Shown here piece after piece: positions 42,780 to 51,221 of a stretch of 64,000 nucleotides of DNA; positions within the stretch are counted from its first letter, which is position 1; each line of letters begins with the position of its first letter. The notes beneath the pieces were generated by a model. The model was not told the DNA's origin. It did no database searches and was given only the letters and a program-made list of their open reading frames with translations. The position numbers and the translations under genes were made by a program. The stretch comes from CBDFGE01 sp965247055 (GTDB lineage Bacteria > Chloroflexota > Dehalococcoidia > Lucifugimonadales > JAGWBF01): assembly GCA_965247055.1 (NCBI GenBank), contig CBDFGE010000001.1, forward strand, positions 62,001 through 126,000, written 5' to 3'.

Positions 42780-43955
42780 ATGTCGAGAAACGTAGGCCGG
42801 GACGTGGCTGCCCTCACGGAGCAGCTTATCTCCACCAGGCGGGACTTCCACCGCAATCCGGAGCTTTCCTTTCAGGAGCGGCGTACGGCTGGAATAGTCG
42901 CGGACCGCTTGGAGGCCCTGGGCTGGGACGTGACCCGGGGTGTGGCCGAGACGGGAGTGGTGGGGCTTCTTGAGGGGAACGCTCCGGGTAAGACGGTGAT
43001 GATCCGAGTGGACATCGACGCCTTGCCCATCCAGGAGCCGGGGGACAGGCCCTACTCCTCCCTGGTAGAGGGGGTCATGCACGCCTGCGGCCACGACGGA
43101 CACACGGCCGTGGGCATGGCCGTGGGCGAGCTCCTCGGCAGATACCGGGACTCCATCAAGGGACGGGTCAAACTGGTGTTCCAGCCCGCCGAGGAGATCA
43201 TGAGCGGGGCTCTCCGAATGATACAGGAAGGGGTGATGAGGGACCCGGCGGTGGACGTGGTGCTGAGCCTTCATCTCTGGAGCGGGCTGCCCGTGGGGCA
43301 GGTGGTGTCCCAGGCTGGACCTATCTTCTCCAGCGCCGACGAGATCAGTATCACGGTGCAGGGGAAGGGCGGCCACGGTGGGATGCCCCACCTGGCGGTG
43401 GACCCTATTCTCATTGCCTGCCATGTGGTCACAGCCCTCCAGGCTGTGCTGAGCCGGGAGATTGCCCCGACCCACGCGGCCGTGCTGGGGTTCGGCACCA
43501 TCCACGGCGGCACCGCCTTTAACGTCGTGTCCGACCAGGTGGTGCTGACGGGCACGGTACGGACTCTGGACGACTCGGTACGGGAGCACATTCTGAGGCG
43601 AACTGAGGAGATAGCGGTGGGGGTGGCAAGAAGCCTCCGGGGGGACGCCATGTTCCGGCACGTGCGGGGCGCCCCCGTGGTGGTCAATGATGGGTCGGTG
43701 GCTGAGGTGGTGGCCGATGTGGCGGCCTCTGTGGTCGGGGCCGACAATGTAGTGACCATGCCACCGCCCCAGGTGGGAGACGACGCCACTTTCTTCCTGA
43801 GGGAGGCTCCCGGATGCTACTTCCTGGTGGGGTGCGCCAACGCCCAGAGGGGGATCACAGCCTCCCACCACAGCGCCAATTTCGACATTGACGAGGCCGC
43901 GCTGCCCATCACCACCCACGTCCTCACCGAGGCCGCGCTGCGCTACCTGAGCTAG
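42780..43955 (+). CDS. M20 family amidohydrolase (IAA-amino acid hydrolase-like)
   Basis: A 391-residue M20D metallopeptidase. DFHRNPELSFQE begins the family; the dimetal site has MHACGHDGHTAVGM, FQPAEEIMSGA and the late His in SHHSANFD. The pattern is that of N-acyl-amino-acid or hippurate-type amidohydrolases. The ATG at 42780 has AAGGAG about five bases upstream. It fits with the nearby hydantoinase-like gene in an amide-degrading set. Substrate unknown. Confidence 0.92.
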   Translation: MSRNVGRDVAALTEQLISTRRDFHRNPELSFQERRTAGIVADRLEALGWDVTRGVAETGVVGLLEGNAPGKTVMIRVDIDALPIQEPGDRPYSSLVEGVMHACGHDGHTAVGMAVGELLGRYRDSIKGRVKLVFQPAEEIMSGALRMIQEGVMRDPAVDVVLSLHLWSGLPVGQVVSQAGPIFSSADEISITVQGKGGHGGMPHLAVDPILIACHVVTALQAVLSREIAPTHAAVLGFGTIHGGTAFNVVSDQVVLTGTVRTLDDSVREHILRRTEEIAVGVARSLRGDAMFRHVRGAPVVVNDGSVAEVVADVAASVVGADNVVTMPPPQVGDDATFFLREAPGCYFLVGCANAQRGITASHHSANFDIDEAALPITTHVLTEAALRYLS

Positions 43956-44022
43956 ACGTACCCTCGGGCCCCGCGAAGGCGCCGCGCACCTGACTCCACG
44001 GCCGGAATACCGGGTCCGCCCT

Positions 44023-44808
44023 CTAGTCCTCGGCCTTTACCGTGTTGCGCAACACACCTATCCCCTCCACCTCCACCTCCACCACGTCCTGAGGTGCCAT
44101 GGCAGTGTTGTTGCCTGATGTCCCGGAGAAGACCAGGTCGCCGGGGCTCAGGGTCACGTGCTGGCTGATATAGCTGATGATGGTGGGAAAGTCGTGGATC
44201 ATGTCACGGGTGTTCACTCTCTGGACCTCTTCCCCGTTGAGCCGTACCACCATATCCACGTTCGAGGGATCCAGCGTAGTCTCTATCCACGGGCCCACCG
44301 GGGCGAAGGTGTCGGCACCCTTAGCCCGCCAGAAGGTCCAGTCGCCTTTCTGCCACGTGCGCTCACTCACGTCGTTGCCGCAGGTATATCCCAGAACATA
44401 CCTTGAAGCCTGCTTGGGACTCACCCGGCGGCAGAGCTTTCCAATTACGGCCACCGCCTCACCTTCGTAGTGGACATCGCCGTTGGAGTCTTTAGGAATA
44501 ATGATAAATTCCTCGTGGCTGATGAGCGCGTTCCTGCCCTTGTGCCAGGGCTGCGGATGGTCCGTACCAGGTGCCCTCCCCTGGCCCAATACCGTCTGGG
44601 CATACGCCGCATACTGGGCGAAGTTTACACCGGGACACCACATCTGTAGGGGATCGGTTGGGGCCAGCAGCTTCACGTCACTGAGCTTGTACCTGGAATC
44701 CGTAATCCTGAACCTGGCGAAAATGCTTCCCCGAATCTCCGCAATCTCATCCCCTTCGACAACGCCATAGGCCACCCTTCTGCCCTCCCGGAACCGGGCG
44801 ATCTTCAT
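44023..44808 (-). CDS. Fumarylacetoacetate hydrolase family protein (second copy)
   Basis: A 261-residue FAH-family enzyme similar in design to the one at 35693. Motifs: YEGEAVAVIGKLCRRVSPKQ, GYTCGNDVSERTWQ, FAPVGPWIETTLDP, LSPGDLVFSGTSGN. It starts MKIARFREGRRVAYGVVEG at 44808 with GGGAGGTG upstream. It should act on another 2-oxo-acid or ring-cleavage product. It is the last catabolic gene before the tRNA. Confidence 0.9.
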   Translation of the reverse strand: MKIARFREGRRVAYGVVEGDEIAEIRGSIFARFRITDSRYKLSDVKLLAPTDPLQMWCPGVNFAQYAAYAQTVLGQGRAPGTDHPQPWHKGRNALISHEEFIIIPKDSNGDVHYEGEAVAVIGKLCRRVSPKQASRYVLGYTCGNDVSERTWQKGDWTFWRAKGADTFAPVGPWIETTLDPSNVDMVVRLNGEEVQRVNTRDMIHDFPTIISYISQHVTLSPGDLVFSGTSGNNTAMAPQDVVEVEVEGIGVLRNTVKAED

Positions 44809-44986
44809 CCCACACCTCCCATTACATGGGCCCCTTGGGGGGATTTTACCGAGTAAAATGCCCCTTCGCAAGGTGGGGGACCTGCCCACAGGCACAGTGG
44901 ATTCGAAATTTTGGGACCTCATCTGGGCGCTGGAGGCTAGCGTGCTCTGGGGGAGCAGGTGTCGCCGATATGCGGGCGACGCGTGG

Positions 44987-45015
44987 TTGAGACTCGGGCG
45001 GGTAAGTGATAAAAT
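44987..45015 (+). promoter_or_regulatory. Promoter of tRNA-Asn
   Basis: TTGAGA (44987-44992) and TAAAAT (45010-45015) are 17 bases apart, a good sigma-70 promoter 42 bases before the tRNA. Confidence 0.75.
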
Positions 45016-45056
45016 GCCAGTAGAAGGCAATCTTCTCACCGGTTCCACGTCAGCGT

Positions 45057-45131
45057 TCCCCAGTAGCTCAGCGGTAGAGCGGGCGGCTGTTAACCGCTAG
45101 GTCACAGGTTCGAATCCTGTCTGGGGAGCCA
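45057..45131 (+). tRNA. tRNA-Asn (GTT)
   Basis: A full cloverleaf is present. The 5' acceptor strand TCCCCAG pairs with CTGGGGA, the D arm includes GCTCAGCGGTAGAGC, and the anticodon loop CTGTTAA gives anticodon GTT. The T arm is ACAGG-TTCGAAT-CCTGT. The discriminator is G and CCA is encoded. A partial copy of its 3' half follows. Confidence 0.95.
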
Positions 45132-45135
45132 AGCG

Positions 45136-45186
45136 AACCGCTAGGTCACAGGTTCTCCTTCGTGGGAAGGACCGTCTGGGGAGCCA
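45136..45186 (+). repeat. Partial duplicate of the tRNA-Asn 3' half
   Basis: Twenty bases (45136-45155) are identical to tRNA positions 45092-45111, and thirteen bases (45174-45186) are identical to 45119-45131, including CCA. Between them, the T-loop part of the gene is replaced by a different 18-base segment that itself forms a small hairpin (TCCTTC/GAAGGA). This looks like a tRNA 3'-end duplication of the kind left by integration into a tRNA gene, later altered. Confidence 0.7.
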
Positions 45187-45253
45187 CGCGACCCTAACTG
45201 TAATGCAACTCTTCGTTTGACATAAGGCAAAACTGCGCGCCCATGGACGTGGG

Positions 45254-45297
45254 CGAAAAGAGGACACCCCCGGCATGCCGGGGGTGTCCTCTTTTCG
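45254..45297. terminator. 22-bp palindromic bidirectional terminator
   Basis: A perfect palindrome with its centre at GCATGC and CGAAAAG/CTTTTCG at the outer ends. It lies between the tRNA region and the convergent HYR-domain gene and gives U-runs both ways. Confidence 0.88.
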
Positions 45298-45315
45298 TGG
45301 TCGTGATCCTAGGGG

Positions 45316-46707
45316 TTACTTCTTCTTACCCTTGTCGTGAGGCACGTTGACTTCCACGCTGCTCGTAGAGGTGTTGCCCGAGTCATCGGTGCACAAGAGG
45401 TTGATGGTGTACACTCGCCCACCACCCAGGCCTGAGCGCTCTGCCCGTAGGTCGACGGTCAGGTCCCCGATTATCTCCCAGTCGGGAGAGATATTACCGT
45501 CACCCTGGCCGTTGATGGGCTCGTCGCTCTCCACCGAGGTAACAACGCATTCCACCGCTGCATCACAGTTATCGGACACATCTACCGACACCGTGACCTC
45601 GCGCATCTTGTGGTTTGGTGGCCACAGTTCGTCTGGGCTGGCGCTGGCGCTGTTGATGGTCGGGTCCGTGTCATCCGTAACCGTGAAGGTTGTCGTACAG
45701 ATACTGCTGTTACCCGCCGCATCGACGCCCGTTACCGTAATTGTGTGGACCCCCAAGCCGACCAGCGTTCCCGCCGCCGGGCTCTGGGTCAGGCTAACGC
45801 CGCTGCAGTTGTCCGACGTCGCCACGCTCGCTGTCACGTCCGGGATGGGCGCCTCACAGTTGCCGTCAGCTGAGGCCGCCGTGCCTGCCGCACAAGACAC
45901 CGTGGGCGGCGTGTCATCCGTAACCGTCAAGGTTGTCGTACAGCTACTGCTGTTGCCCGCTGCATCGGTGCCAGTTACCGTAATTGTGTGGGTTCCCAGC
46001 CCAACCAGGGTCCCCGCCGCCGGGCTCTGGGTTATAGTTATGGCGTTGGACGCCGAGCAGGTGTCCGACGCCGCTACGCTCGCTGTCACGTCCGGGATGG
46101 GCGCCTGACAGTTACCGTCGGCTGAGGCTGACGTGCCTGCCGGACAAGACACCGTGGGGTCCGTGGTGTCTACCACCGTAATTGTCGAAGTAGCGCTGCC
46201 GGTGTTGCCCGCTGCATCTGTAGCACTGAAGGTAACCGTCTTGGTCGTTCCTACGGCGCAGAGCCCATTAACCAGGTCGTTGCTGGGGGTCAGGGCGCCG
46301 TCCACGTTGTCGTTAGCGGTAGCGCTAGCCAGCCAGGCCTGGATGGCTGCGTTGCTGGTCGGGGTTCCTCCAGTAGTGCTGCACTCCACCGTCAGGGGCG
46401 CAGGGGCCGACACTACCGGTGCCGCGATGTCTGGCGGTGGGCCCCCGCCGTCTTCAGGGACGTCCGAGCCCAAGGTGATGTTGTCGAAACCCGTCTGGTT
46501 GGCCACTCCCCCGAAGTTCACGGAGAAGGCGGTACCGGAGAAGGTGACACCCACTGGAGCCCAACACGAGAAGCTTCCATTCGGGTCACCTGAACCACAA
46601 TCATCATGTTGGGAAACTATGGCGACGGTTCCAAGCACCGTCCCCGTCCCGTCAAGTCCATCGTAGATCGTCACCGTCCCCGCCCGGGAGGACGTGTACG
46701 ATATCAA
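45316..46707 (-). CDS. HYR-domain repeat protein, apparently 5'-truncated
   Basis: A 463-residue open frame starting at a TTG, composed of extracellular repeats. The N-terminal 80 residues look like a PEP-CTERM/PA14-type beta sandwich (TVTIYDGLDGTGTVLGTV, GFDNITLG). Then come about three HYR domains, each with DTTDPTVSCPAGT-like and VGLGTHTITVTGTDAAGNSS-like motifs. The end has a LWPPNHKM.EVTVSV domain and a Lys-rich tail (DKGKKK). There is no signal peptide, and a stop codon lies just upstream in frame, so the true beginning has been lost. The protein family is secreted or surface-exposed. Confidence 0.8.
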   Translation of the reverse strand: MISYTSSRAGTVTIYDGLDGTGTVLGTVAIVSQHDDCGSGDPNGSFSCWAPVGVTFSGTAFSVNFGGVANQTGFDNITLGSDVPEDGGGPPPDIAAPVVSAPAPLTVECSTTGGTPTSNAAIQAWLASATANDNVDGALTPSNDLVNGLCAVGTTKTVTFSATDAAGNTGSATSTITVVDTTDPTVSCPAGTSASADGNCQAPIPDVTASVAASDTCSASNAITITQSPAAGTLVGLGTHTITVTGTDAAGNSSSCTTTLTVTDDTPPTVSCAAGTAASADGNCEAPIPDVTASVATSDNCSGVSLTQSPAAGTLVGLGVHTITVTGVDAAGNSSICTTTFTVTDDTDPTINSASASPDELWPPNHKMREVTVSVDVSDNCDAAVECVVTSVESDEPINGQGDGNISPDWEIIGDLTVDLRAERSGLGGGRVYTINLLCTDDSGNTSTSSVEVNVPHDKGKKK

Positions 46708-47340
46708 CAGGATGACGTACTCTTACACCACTCTATGGGACGTGACCCCGTTTTCACACTTGAGGTAACGTATCACAACTGTCATGCCTTGTCAAAGGGC
46801 GCAATGTGATGTGTTTTCGCCATATTATACTTAATATATTTGATGAGAACGCCATGATTCTTCAATTGATGCATTGATACTCATAAACTCTAGTCCAAAC
46901 TTCACTGTAGGTCGCATAAGTTGACAATACATCCCAAACCCTCCCACATTTCGAAAGACTCCTTCGCATGAAGGCGTTACTTGGCCGGTGTCCGGGCTCG
47001 TATAAGGGAACATGCATACCCCGGCGTGGCCCGAGGCCGGACTACCGAAGGATTCAGGAAGGAGACGGTCTGTGGCAACGGGACAGGGTCCATTGGTGAA
47101 CTAGAGACGGGCGAGGGTTGCTCGACATACACGCTGGACCGATACAGCTCGGCCCGTTATTGCTCAATCACGGTTAGCGTTTGGCCCGCCGGTACGCCCT
47201 GTGGCCTGAATTGCCCCTATTCTGCGGCTCACCGTAAGCGGGCGCGCACACCGGCGTTGACATGCCATGTGGCCCGGCCTATGATGTCCCCACAGCCAGC
47301 CGCGGCGCGAGGCGGCCACACCATTTACGGGAGGCATTCG
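46708..47340. other. AT-rich intergenic stretch and remnant zone
   Basis: This 633-base gap contains no convincing gene. The part at about 46800-46960 is distinctly AT-rich compared with everything around it (for example TATTATACTTAATATATTTG). A signal peptide for the neighbouring HYR frame is not found here. The base composition, the truncated gene and the tRNA copy suggest that foreign DNA was inserted and partly lost. Confidence 0.55.
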
Positions 47341-48027
47341 ATGAACCTGCTGATAGTTACCGGCGGGCGGCACCAGTTCCACGAGACCACGCCTATCCTA
47401 GAGGATTTCCTCAAGGCGGCGGGCCACCAGGTAACCGTGACCAGGGACGCCGGTGTCCTGGTTTCCACCAAGATGAACGACTACGACGCTCTGGTGTTCA
47501 ACACCCGTAGGGGCCACATCGCTGCAGCGCTTGTCCGGCAGTGGGCGGACGAGCCGCCGGACGAGAACGATGTTCCCCTGCTAACCAAGGCTGAAGAGGC
47601 TGCTTTGGCTCGGTTCGTGGCCGGGGGCAAGGGGTTCGTGTCCATCCACATATCCTCTACCATAGTGCAGGGGTTCCCCGAGTACCACCACATCACGGGT
47701 GGCGGCTGGATCTCAGGCTTCAGCACCGACACCAAGTACGGCCCCTTCACCGTCAACCTGTCCAATCCCAACCATGCCTGCGCCGGGGGTATCGCCGATT
47801 TCGTGACCACCGACGAGCTGTACTACAATATAGCTTGGCATGAGGGGAACGACGTGTTCTTGACGGGCGTCCACGAGGGCGAGCCCCGGCCTCTAGCCTG
47901 GACCCGGCGCTACAAGGAGGGCAAGGTGTTCAACACGCTGCTGGGCCACAACACCCTCAGCGTTCAGACGCCCGAGTTCCAGCGCATCGTGCTTAACGGT
48001 GTGAATTGGGTGACCAGCCGGGGCTAG
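47341..48027 (+). CDS. ThuA-like domain protein
   Basis: A 228-residue protein of the ThuA/class I glutamine-amidotransferase-like fold. MNLLIVTGGRHQFHETTPIL, the FNTRRGHI strand, FVAGGKGFVSIHISST, and IAWHEGNDVFLTGVHEGEPR, then LAWTRRYKEGKVFNTLLGHN are the family motifs. ThuA proteins are linked to sugar (trehalose) utilisation, but the reaction is unclear. GGGAGG lies upstream of the ATG. Confidence 0.88.
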   Translation: MNLLIVTGGRHQFHETTPILEDFLKAAGHQVTVTRDAGVLVSTKMNDYDALVFNTRRGHIAAALVRQWADEPPDENDVPLLTKAEEAALARFVAGGKGFVSIHISSTIVQGFPEYHHITGGGWISGFSTDTKYGPFTVNLSNPNHACAGGIADFVTTDELYYNIAWHEGNDVFLTGVHEGEPRPLAWTRRYKEGKVFNTLLGHNTLSVQTPEFQRIVLNGVNWVTSRG

Positions 48028-48134
48028 CACCACGTATGCCGCATCTCCCGGCCTTCATTGGCGGGCCTTTGCGTCACCTACAAACGCACACGTGCCCGTG
48101 CGGAATGCAGTTGGACCAAGGGTCGGCGGGAGGG

Positions 48135-48323
48135 TCAGCAGTGCAGGCAGCGTACCTGGCTAAAAATGGCGGGGTTGAGGTCCCGGTTCTGCATCACGTA
48201 GTCCAGTATTATCCGGACCGTCTTGCTGTCATCGGGTAGCTCGTACTTCCTCTTGGCCCAGCCGATGTAGTTCATCTGGTCTACGTTGAGGGTGAACTCG
48301 TAGGTCTGCTTGCGTTTGGGCAT
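48135..48323 (-). CDS. Small ribbon-helix-helix-like protein
   Basis: A 62-residue protein. KQTYEFTLNVDQMNYIGWAK, then a DDSKTVRIILDYVM helix, looks like a CopG/Arc-type ribbon-helix-helix: a strand, a first helix and a second helix starting with a Ser/Thr. AGGAG is placed ten bases before the ATG. It would be a small DNA-binding regulator, possibly for the gene at 48433 that is divergent from it. Confidence 0.65.
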   Translation of the reverse strand: MPKRKQTYEFTLNVDQMNYIGWAKRKYELPDDSKTVRIILDYVMQNRDLNPAIFSQVRCLHC

Positions 48324-48432
48324 TCGAATATCTCCTGGAAGGTGGGGCGCGCCAAGATGCGACGGACGCCGGTATTATAGCACAATGGGCGCTGGCGGCA
48401 GCCAACGCGCCGATATGTTGGAAGGTGAGCGA

Positions 48433-48846
48433 ATGGCGAATGCCACACCCAGAAGGATAATACGTATCAAGGCGGGGCCACTTGAAGTCGAGGCCGAACT
48501 CAACCACACCGGGACGGCCGCGGCTATCTGGGATGCCCTGCCCATAAGCGCCCGGGGCAGCACCTGGGGAGACGAGATCTATTTCGGGATCCAGGTCCAG
48601 AGGGACCTAGAGGATGGGCAGGAGGTAGTGGACCTGGGCGACCTGGGATACTGGCCCCCGGGAAAGGCGTTCTGCATCTTTTTCGGTCCCACGCCCGCGA
48701 GTCGCGGGCAAGAGATACGCCCGGCCAGCGCGGTGACGGTGGTTGGCCGGGTGGCATCCGACCCGAAGGTGTTCAAGGCAGTGAGGTCCGGCGCCGAAGT
48801 TACCATAACCAGGGCGGAACCGGCGGGTCACCAGCCGACGGCGTAG
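48433..48846 (+). CDS. Cyclophilin-like fold protein (DUF369-like)
   Basis: A 137-residue protein with the TM1367-type cyclophilin-like pattern: IIRIKAGPLEVEAELNHT, TAAAIWDALPISARGSTWGD, EIYFGI, VDLGDLGYWPPGKAFCIFFG. Such proteins are of unknown role. Its 3' end overlaps the convergent gamma-glutamyltransferase gene by 19 bases. GAAGGTGAG lies upstream of the ATG. Confidence 0.85.
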   Translation: MANATPRRIIRIKAGPLEVEAELNHTGTAAAIWDALPISARGSTWGDEIYFGIQVQRDLEDGQEVVDLGDLGYWPPGKAFCIFFGPTPASRGQEIRPASAVTVVGRVASDPKVFKAVRSGAEVTITRAEPAGHQPTA

Positions 48847-50639
48847 GTAGTCCGGTGGGGGTCCGCCCCTGCGGCCATCACCCCCGTCTCCGGGTCCCGC
48901 TGGGTCACGATGGCGCCGTCGCCGCAGGCATCGGCCTCCACGATCTTGTGGCCGAGGGCCGCGAGGCTCGAACGTACCTCGCCGGGGATGCCGGCCTCCA
49001 CATCTAGCTGCCCCGGCAGATAGTTGCGTGGATAGTGGGAGTTGATCAGTGTCTGGGTGGCGAAGCGGGGGGCGGCCACGGCCTGCTGGGGGTCCATCCC
49101 GAATAGCAGTACGTTGAGAATTACCTGAAGGTCGGCCTGGGCTTGGTTGTCACGCCCAGGGCAGCCCACAGTCAGGAAGGGCCGGCCATTCTTGGATAGT
49201 ATATAGTTCACCAGGGTATTGCGAGGGCGCTTTCCGGGTTGAAGGACGTTGGGATGACCCGGCTCCAGGAAGAAGGTCTCGCTACGGGTGCTCAGGGCAA
49301 ATCCCAGCTCTGGAAAGAAGACCGACCTGAACAGGAAGCCGCCACTGGGAGTGGCACAGACCATATTCCCCTCCCGGTCAATGACGGAGAAGTAGGTCGT
49401 CCCATCCTGGGGCGGGTCCGCCGCTCCTGGCGACGCCGGAGCGGGTAGGACCATAGCCCCTCTCTCCGGCGCCTTCGTGACACCACAATAGCGCCACGGG
49501 TCCCCGGCCTCCGGCAGCTCGGGTGCCGCGCTATCTGCCCTGATGAGCCCGGCGCGCTCGGCGGCGTACTCCTTGGAGAGGAGCCCTGCCACCGGCACGC
49601 GGGAGTAGTCCGGGTCCCCGTAGAGGGCCTCCCGGTCGGCGAAGGCCAGCTTGAGGGCCTCGGTGATGGTATGGATGTACTGGGGGGAGTTGTGGCCCAT
49701 GGTCCGTAGATCGAAATGCTCCAGAACGTTGAGGGTCTGAAGGAGCACCGCGCCCTGAGTCCAGGTCGTCTGTGTATTGACCTCGCAACCCATGAACGTC
49801 GTCACTATGGGCTCCTCGAACCGGGCGCGGTAGCTGGCCAGGTCTTCAAGACTCAGCACACCCCCCACCCGATGGGAGTACTGGACGATGGTGCGGGCTA
49901 TCTCTCCCGTATAGAAGGCATCCCGGGCGGCCTCCAGGCCGGCAGTCCTGCTGCCTCCCGCCCTGGCCTCAGCCCAGGCCAGTTTACCCAGGGTAGCCGC
50001 CAGCTCCTTCTGCACCAGCACCTGGCCCACCTCCGGCGGATGGCCGCCGGGGTAGAAGACTTCCGTCCCACCTGGAGGATAGTAACCGAACTGCTCCCTG
50101 ATGTCGGAAGAGCTCAGGCGCCGCGCCATAAATCTGTACACGGGGAATCCCCGGCGGGCGTACTCCACGGCGGGCGCCATCACCTCGTCGAAGGTCTTCG
50201 TACCGTAGGTCTGGAGCATGAGGACGACAGCGCCCAGCACACCGGGCACGGTGAAAGCCAACTCCGAATTCAAGCCCGGGCCTGAGACTATCTTGTCGAG
50301 GCCCCTGCTCTTGAAGAGCTCAAGGGTAGCCCCACCGGGGGCGCCACCCTGGCCACACAGCACCCGGGTCTGCCCGCTGGAGGAATGATACATGAGGAGC
50401 GAGACTTCGGCGGCGAGGGAGTAGCCCATGGTCGGCTCCACGACGGCGGCGGCGAGGGTGGCAGCCGCGGCTGCGTCGAAGGCGTTGCCTCCGCTGAGCA
50501 GCATCCGCACGGCCGACATGGTCGTCAGGTAGTGCCCGGCGCACACTATTCCTTGAGTCCCTCGCACCACCGGACGGCGCACGTAGTAACGGAGGTCGCC
50601 GGCCTGCTGACCCTTCGCCGGAGCGATGGGGTCTACCAA
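48828..50639 (-). CDS. Gamma-glutamyltransferase family protein
   Basis: A 603-residue Ntn-hydrolase. The autoprocessing nucleophile is T414 in QDGTTYFSVIDREGNMV, preceded by the large chain with HNSPQYIHTITEALKLAFAD. The small chain contains CATPSGGFL and TLVNYILSKNGRPFL. GGTs cleave gamma-glutamyl amides such as glutathione; homologues include cephalosporin acylase-like enzymes. No signal peptide is present, so it should be cytoplasmic. It is in line with a cupin gene 19 bases upstream. Confidence 0.9.
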   Translation of the reverse strand: MVDPIAPAKGQQAGDLRYYVRRPVVRGTQGIVCAGHYLTTMSAVRMLLSGGNAFDAAAAATLAAAVVEPTMGYSLAAEVSLLMYHSSSGQTRVLCGQGGAPGGATLELFKSRGLDKIVSGPGLNSELAFTVPGVLGAVVLMLQTYGTKTFDEVMAPAVEYARRGFPVYRFMARRLSSSDIREQFGYYPPGGTEVFYPGGHPPEVGQVLVQKELAATLGKLAWAEARAGGSRTAGLEAARDAFYTGEIARTIVQYSHRVGGVLSLEDLASYRARFEEPIVTTFMGCEVNTQTTWTQGAVLLQTLNVLEHFDLRTMGHNSPQYIHTITEALKLAFADREALYGDPDYSRVPVAGLLSKEYAAERAGLIRADSAAPELPEAGDPWRYCGVTKAPERGAMVLPAPASPGAADPPQDGTTYFSVIDREGNMVCATPSGGFLFRSVFFPELGFALSTRSETFFLEPGHPNVLQPGKRPRNTLVNYILSKNGRPFLTVGCPGRDNQAQADLQVILNVLLFGMDPQQAVAAPRFATQTLINSHYPRNYLPGQLDVEAGIPGEVRSSLAALGHKIVEADACGDGAIVTQRDPETGVMAAGADPHRTTYAVGW

Positions 50640-50658
50640 TCCATGCCTCCTCGGGACG

Positions 50659-51021
50659 TCAGCGGCCCTGGACCTCCTCCCGGAGGTAGGCGTCGGAGCC
50701 GTCTAGCCAGTCGGTGCGAATGGGGCTGAAGGCGTCGATCCCGTCGGTCTCCTCGAGGGCCTCGACGCCGTGCTCCACGTTGGAGGGGATGTGGAGGGTC
50801 TCCCCCGCGCGGACCACAACCTCGGTGCCACCTAACATAAAGCGCAGGGCGCCGGTCAGCACGTGGGAGATTTGCTCGTTCTCGTGGCGGTGGGGTGGGA
50901 CCTTCGAGCCCTTGGGAAAATTAAGCCGGCCCAGCATCACATTCTCGCCGGTGACGATCCGGCGCCGTATCCCCCCAATCAGCACATCCTCCCGCACATC
51001 GTCCCACGAGACCGCTTTCAT
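50659..51021 (-). CDS. Cupin domain protein
   Basis: A 120-residue single-domain cupin. Metal ligands are in VPPHRHENEQISHVLTGALR (His, His, Glu) and VRAGETLHIPSNVEHGVEAL (His). It may be a small oxygenase, isomerase or storage protein. GGGAGGA is placed upstream. It is operonic with the gamma-glutamyltransferase. Confidence 0.9.
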   Translation of the reverse strand: MKAVSWDDVREDVLIGGIRRRIVTGENVMLGRLNFPKGSKVPPHRHENEQISHVLTGALRFMLGGTEVVVRAGETLHIPSNVEHGVEALEETDGIDAFSPIRTDWLDGSDAYLREEVQGR

Positions 51022-51221
51022 ACTCGCATCCTCCCTACAGTGGTTCAGCCCAAAGGATTATAGAGAAGCCCAGGGCCGCGGTCAACACGGCATCAGCCTG
51101 GGCGATACCACCACGAGACCAAGCATGCCGGGCTCCAGGTGGGTGGCATGGCCCCGGTTACAGCACTAGCGGGCAGGGGGTAAAATATAGATCGAGGAAG
51201 GGCGACCAAGGGATACGTTAG

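Noticed and set aside
42711..43919. Long minus-strand open frame opposite the M20 amidohydrolase
   Set aside because: His/Pro/Gly-rich shadow without motifs; the plus-strand gene is certain.
46981..47340. Upstream extension of the ThuA-like gene (about 120 residues)
   Set aside because: Low-complexity sequence without family resemblance; GGGAGG points to the ATG at 47341.
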